The notes beneath the pieces are model-generated. The model did not search any database, was not told the DNA's origin, and saw only the letters and a list, made by a program, of their open reading frames with translations. From DATFYM01 sp035315065 (GTDB lineage: Bacteria > Acidobacteriota > Terriglobia > UBA7540): DNA of 64,000 bases. The first letter of the stretch is position 1; the number at the start of each line of letters is the position of its first letter. The position numbers and the translations under genes are program-made. The stretch spans positions 1 through 64,000 of the forward strand of contig DATFYM010000146.1 in the NCBI GenBank assembly GCA_035315065.1, written 5' to 3'. Positions 60,584 to 64,000 of this stretch are shown piece after piece.

Positions 60584-62387
60584 TCTCCCTGCCTGGGATC
60601 TTCCAGACCGAGTATTGCCATCCGCTCCAAAGGGGTTCGAGGCGCCCCACGGTCTCGGCAAGTTCACCGACTTCGTTGTTGCGCACCATCACCAGAAACG
60701 GTTGCGACGAGGTTTCCCCCAGATTTTTCAAACCCTGCGCGTCGACCAGCAAAGGCGCAGAACCGCCAGGGCTGGCGCCACGCTGAATGAGCATGGCTGG
60801 TGGTAAAGACGGCAGCGAATGGGCACCCCGGGCGAGCAACGAAACGATGTAGTTGCTCGTCAGTTCGTCGCCGTCTTGGGTCACGAGCCCGATCGGGCGC
60901 TGGAGATAAAAGCCCAAACCGGTGCGAAAGTAATAGTAACCGTAAATCGGGAGATCTCGCTCCGGGCTGGCAAGGATGGTTTCCGCAAGCCTGCGGCTGC
61001 TGGTGCTCTCGGCATAGAGCCGGAGCGCCGGAATCCAGCGTAGAGTAAGGAGTGGCGTTGCCAAAGCCAGCAGGTTGAAAGCCACCCATTGCCATGCTTT
61101 CCCTCGTCGTCTCGTCACCATGCGTCCCAGCACTGCGAGGGCCACCAGGATGAGCCCGGAATAGAGTAACGTGCCCGAAAGAAGCTCGGCCGCGCCGGGA
61201 GGAATGCTCTTCATCAGCCGATTCCAGTTGAGGCCATAGTGCCCGAACTGGGGAAGCGCGGCGATCAGGAATCCGAAGAGCATGAGAGCCGCGAAGCCCC
61301 CCGTGAGCCAGTCCACGCGAGCCGTGCCTGCGAGGTCTAGTTGCGACCAGACATGGGCTATCAGGATGCTGAGCGGAATCAGCGCCGGCAGGAAGTACGC
61401 AGGAAGCTTGGAGCGGGAAATAGAGAAGAACACGAAGACCACCGCCGCCCAAGAGAGCAGGAAGAGAGTTGCCCGGTGCTGCTCCTGCCGCAGCGCTTTC
61501 CAGCTTCGCCAGCGGTTCAGCGCGGCAAAAAACAGAAGAAGGCTCCAGGGAAAGAAACCCGCAAAATAAACGGGAAAGTAATAGAAGACATTTCCCGAGC
61601 GATGAGCGTGCCCCGTCGCAAACCTCAGGATACTTTCCTGCCAGAATGCGTAGCGAGGAAAGCCTGGGTTACGCATCGAGACGGCCACAAACCACGGTAA
61701 GGCCACCGCCAGAAAAACGACGATGCCCAAGCCCCAGCGGAGCCGTTTCAGCTCTCGGACCTTGCCGCGCGCGGCCTCGTAGACCAGAACAGAGAGCAGC
61801 GGGAGAAGAAAACCGACAGGCCCTTTGATGATGGTCGCGATGCCCATCGCGGCAAAGAAGACGAGGTCCGGACCGCGCCGCTGAAAGTCGCGGTCCTCAG
61901 CCATCCGGAAACTCACCATGGCGAGCACCACGAAAAAGGTGAGGGTCATATCAAAGGTCACCATGCGAGCGAGACCCAGCGCCAGTGGCGACGACGCGAA
62001 GACGAGTCCGGCGCGCAAACCGGCGGAGTCTCCGAACATACGCCGCGCCAGCATCCACACCATGAACATTGTTCCCAGGGCCATAAGGGCGGAAGGAAAC
62101 CGGGCCGCCCATTCGGAAACGCCGAAGGCGCGGTAGGACCCGGCCACTAGCCAGAAAAAAACCGCCGGCTTATCCAGGTAGGGAAGCGTATCGTAGTGCG
62201 GAGTGACCCAATCGCCCGAGGCGAGCATCTCGCGTGCCACCTCGGCGTTGCGTCCTTCGTCCGGCTCGAGCAGCGGCAGGCGTCCCAAACCGACAAAGAA
62301 GAAACATGTGGCTGCCAGCAGCAGGAGAAGCAGATGAAGCGCCGGGGTCGATGAGCCGCGTGAGGAACCAAGAAGGGGTTGAGTCAT
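60579..62387 (-). CDS. GT39/ArnT-like glycosyltransferase
   Basis: A 602-residue, roughly 12-helix protein using polyprenyl-phosphate sugar donors. Key marks: LPLLEPDEGRNAEVAREMLASGDWVTPHYDTLPYLDKPAVFFWLVAGSYRAFG, with the acidic Asp-Glu near the N-terminus typical of the family. A C-terminal extracytoplasmic domain follows. Such enzymes modify lipid A, teichoic acid or exopolysaccharide. Located downstream of the coiled-coil and GT2 genes on the same strand, it probably receives sugars from the polyprenyl-phosphate glycosyltransferase at 62950. Confidence 0.9.
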   Translation of the reverse strand: MTQPLLGSSRGSSTPALHLLLLLLAATCFFFVGLGRLPLLEPDEGRNAEVAREMLASGDWVTPHYDTLPYLDKPAVFFWLVAGSYRAFGVSEWAARFPSALMALGTMFMVWMLARRMFGDSAGLRAGLVFASSPLALGLARMVTFDMTLTFFVVLAMVSFRMAEDRDFQRRGPDLVFFAAMGIATIIKGPVGFLLPLLSVLVYEAARGKVRELKRLRWGLGIVVFLAVALPWFVAVSMRNPGFPRYAFWQESILRFATGHAHRSGNVFYYFPVYFAGFFPWSLLLFFAALNRWRSWKALRQEQHRATLFLLSWAAVVFVFFSISRSKLPAYFLPALIPLSILIAHVWSQLDLAGTARVDWLTGGFAALMLFGFLIAALPQFGHYGLNWNRLMKSIPPGAAELLSGTLLYSGLILVALAVLGRMVTRRRGKAWQWVAFNLLALATPLLTLRWIPALRLYAESTSSRRLAETILASPERDLPIYGYYYFRTGLGFYLQRPIGLVTQDGDELTSNYIVSLLARGAHSLPSLPPAMLIQRGASPGGSAPLLVDAQGLKNLGETSSQPFLVMVRNNEVGELAETVGRLEPLWSGWQYSVWKIPGREN

Positions 62388-62474
62388 TAGACTTGAATCG
62401 AATCAAATCACAGCCCATGGAATTGAATCGTTTAGACCGTTGAGGCTGGACGGCTGGTTGGCGATCTTGTCCCG

Positions 62475-62795
62475 TCAGGCGCGCTCCTTTCCGTTACGCA
62501 GGGTTCTGTCCACGACGTCAATCAGCGCGTTGAGCTTATCCGTAGTCTCGCTCATTTTTTCTTCGAGTATCGCCAAGCGCTTCTCGGACTCCATTTGGGA
62601 ACGACGTAGCTGATTACGGAATCGCAGCCCCATCCTGGCCATCTGAGACATCAAGCGATCCAGGCGATCCAGGCGCTTCTCGGCCTTCGCGAAGCGCTCA
62701 TCGGCGCGGCGAAAGTTCTCTTCGAACTTAGCCTGGTTCTCCTCGAACCTAGCCTGCCGTTCGAGGATGAACTCCATCGTTTTATCGATGTCCAT
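62475..62795 (-). CDS. Small coiled-coil protein
   Basis: A 106-residue protein from ATG 62795 with GGAG. Nearly all of it is charged coiled coil: DKTMEFILERQARFEENQAKFEENFRRADERFAKAEKRLDRLDRLMSQM and then RSQMESEKRLAILEEKMSETTDKLNALIDVVDRTLRNGK. No signal peptide and no family assignment. Similar small proteins with 'RQAxFEENQAKFEENQ' repeats are frequent in bacteria. It sits between two glycosyltransferase genes on the same strand. Confidence 0.65.
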   Translation of the reverse strand: MDIDKTMEFILERQARFEENQAKFEENFRRADERFAKAEKRLDRLDRLMSQMARMGLRFRNQLRRSQMESEKRLAILEEKMSETTDKLNALIDVVDRTLRNGKERA

Positions 62796-62949
62796 TTTGG
62801 ATCTCCGGTCCGCGCCCAACGGTTCCTGGTTGAGGATAATCGCGCCCTTCAATGATACCATCGGACCGCTCGGAATTCGCCAATCCTCGAGTAATCGGAT
62901 TAAGCCTGGAGATGTGGAGACAGCAGGCGCGAGACGAACCCGACGGTAT

Positions 62950-63729
62950 TTATGCTGACTCCTGACTTCTGACTCCGGGCTCCTGACTCCCGGCTCCTGA
63001 CGCCTCATCTTCCAACACTTCCAACACCGAACTATAGTCGATGCGGTTTTTTTTCATCCAGCGTACTGCCCACACATCCGCCAGCCCTTTTACCAGCCGG
63101 TCCCAGGTGCCGTACTTGGTGACGCCGCGCAGTCGCGGGCGATGGCTGACGTCCACCTGCGTGACGCGATACCCCCGCATCCTGAGCAGCGTTGGCAGAA
63201 AGCGATGCATGCCGTGGTAAAGCTCCAGCCCCTCCAGGCACTCGCGCCGATAAGCCTTCAGCGTGCAGCCGGTGTCGATGATGTCGTCGCTCGTCGCCCA
63301 GTTCCGAAACCCGTTGGCGATGCGCGAGCTGAGTCGCTTCCACCAGCCGTCGTGCCGGCGCCGGCGCACGCCGCAGACCGCATCCCAATCCTTCAGCATT
63401 TCTGCCAGGCGCGGGATGTCGGCAGGATCGTTCTGTAAGTCGCTGTCGAGCGTCACCACCGCGCGTCCGCGCGCCAGCCGAAACCCGGCGGCCATCGCCG
63501 CCGTCTGCCCCAGGTTGCGCCGGAAGTGGGCGACGCGGATTCGCGGGTCCGCCGCCTGCGCTTGCCGGAGCAGGGCCAGCGTGGCATCGGTGCTGCCGTC
63601 GTCGACAAACAGGATCTCCACGCTGCCCGGCCAGCCAGCGAGCACGGGCCGGAGCTGATCGAGGAGCGGCCCAACGTTCTCCGCCTCGTTGTACGCGGGA
63701 ATAACGACACTCAGCGAGATACCATGCAT
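62950..63729 (-). CDS. GT2 polyprenyl-phosphate glycosyltransferase (DPM1/ArnC-like)
   Basis: About 259 residues. ISLSVVIPAYNEAENVGPLLDQL, SVEILFVDDGSTDATLALL, DSDLQNDPADIPRLAEML (DxD-like metal site), and GVTKYGTWDRLVKGLADVWAVRWM are classical GT2 dolichol/undecaprenyl-phosphate mannosyl- or glucosyltransferase motifs. ATG 63729 (HGISLSV) begins the domain; a longer start at 63819 is possible. The C-terminal GSQEPGVRSQESA is encoded by tandem TGACTCC heptamers, so the repeat supplies the end of the protein. It probably charges the lipid carrier used by the GT39 enzyme. Confidence 0.87.
   Translation of the reverse strand: MHGISLSVVIPAYNEAENVGPLLDQLRPVLAGWPGSVEILFVDDGSTDATLALLRQAQAADPRIRVAHFRRNLGQTAAMAAGFRLARGRAVVTLDSDLQNDPADIPRLAEMLKDWDAVCGVRRRRHDGWWKRLSSRIANGFRNWATSDDIIDTGCTLKAYRRECLEGLELYHGMHRFLPTLLRMRGYRVTQVDVSHRPRLRGVTKYGTWDRLVKGLADVWAVRWMKKNRIDYSSVLEVLEDEASGAGSQEPGVRSQESA
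62955..63003. repeat. Single-arm heptamer array (TGACTCC)
   Basis: Seven consecutive heptamers of the type TGACTCC/GGGCTCC/CGGCTCC (49 bases, exactly seven times seven). No partner arm nearby. It lies inside the coding end of the GT2 gene. Confidence 0.8.
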
Positions 63730-63819
63730 AAAGTCTCGTACGACCGGAACAACGCGAACTGCGGCCAGCAAAGGCAGCTCGCACAACCCTCTTCGAACAG
63801 CCATGTTTACTATAAGCAC

Positions 63820-64000
63820 TGGGGGGCTTCCACCACAAATGAAAACAGGCCCAGGTAGTGTCGTAATTTGGCCTGGGAGCGTGGGTGTAGGATGTCACGA
63901 TAGCTTACAGGCCGGGCGTCTGCTTCTAAAGGATATACAGAATTCCGTGCCACAATTCGCGACAATTCGCGTCGCAATTCCTGGCAAAATCCTATCTGTT
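63820..64000. other. Intergenic, no gene to the window end
   Basis: I see no gene in the last 180 bases. CACAATTCGCGACAATTCGCG (63951-63971) is a short direct repeat of ACAATTCGCG. Confidence 0.4.

Overview
The window looks like a chromosomal piece of a GC-rich Acidobacteriota genome (Solibacteres/Bryobacterales or Terriglobia-like). The signs are a 1136-residue Oar-type TonB-dependent receptor with an N-terminal carboxypeptidase-regulatory domain, a DUF2950/DUF3300 pair, a GH106 rhamnosidase, a propeller-type hybrid histidine kinase, and plant-polymer and disaccharide handling genes. The assignment is by family resemblance only. I see no tRNA, rRNA, phage, conjugation or CRISPR locus.

Layout. 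0-3.5 kb: a RAYT-like transposase remnant, then a minus-strand operon lspA-like, lgt-like, LamG lipoprotein, cysteine-rich coiled-coil protein. 3.5-4.9 kb: gene relics (PadR, LacI, TonB-receptor tail, fused vapB/vapC). 4.9-13.3 kb: GH106 rhamnosidase, a toxin-antitoxin cluster, an SLC45-like sugar transporter and malQ. 13.6-23.4 kb: hybrid kinase, TPR protein, DUF2950 and DUF3300 proteins, and a frameshifted repeat-family gene. 24-31 kb: TonB receptor, TlpA-like thioredoxin, a PHM-like copper protein and two tandem membrane paralogues. 31-38 kb: VOC protein, ABC exporter, MFS transporter, Old Yellow Enzyme homologue. 38-51.4 kb: mostly housekeeping genes (DHDPS-like lyase, holA, rpsT, hpt, mutS, anmK, tsaC), interrupted by a TacAT-type toxin-antitoxin cassette bracketed by a second hpt 3' end. 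51.7-52.4 kb: a deiodinase-like gene with an in-frame UGA. 53-58 kb: an NtrC-type two-component operon facing a gene with a sigma-54-like promoter. 58.4-63.8 kb: asparagine synthetase and two glycosyltransferases.

Two things stand out. First, the gene at 51707-52432 reads through one UGA placed exactly in the iodothyronine-deiodinase active-site motif (FGSYT-U-PPF), with a small hairpin just downstream. It is very probably a bacterial deiodinase-like selenoprotein. Second, about twenty intergenic spaces hold hairpins whose arms are runs of tandem 7-9-nt words. The words differ between loci, but the architecture is the same. Some hairpins are nested in one another, two share a loop in opposite orientation, and several run into coding sequence or supply stop codons. 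A RAYT relic and REP/REPIN-like palindromes are also present.

The lgt-lspA-lipoprotein-coiled-coil operon looks like a self-contained, lipoprotein-centred system of unknown purpose.
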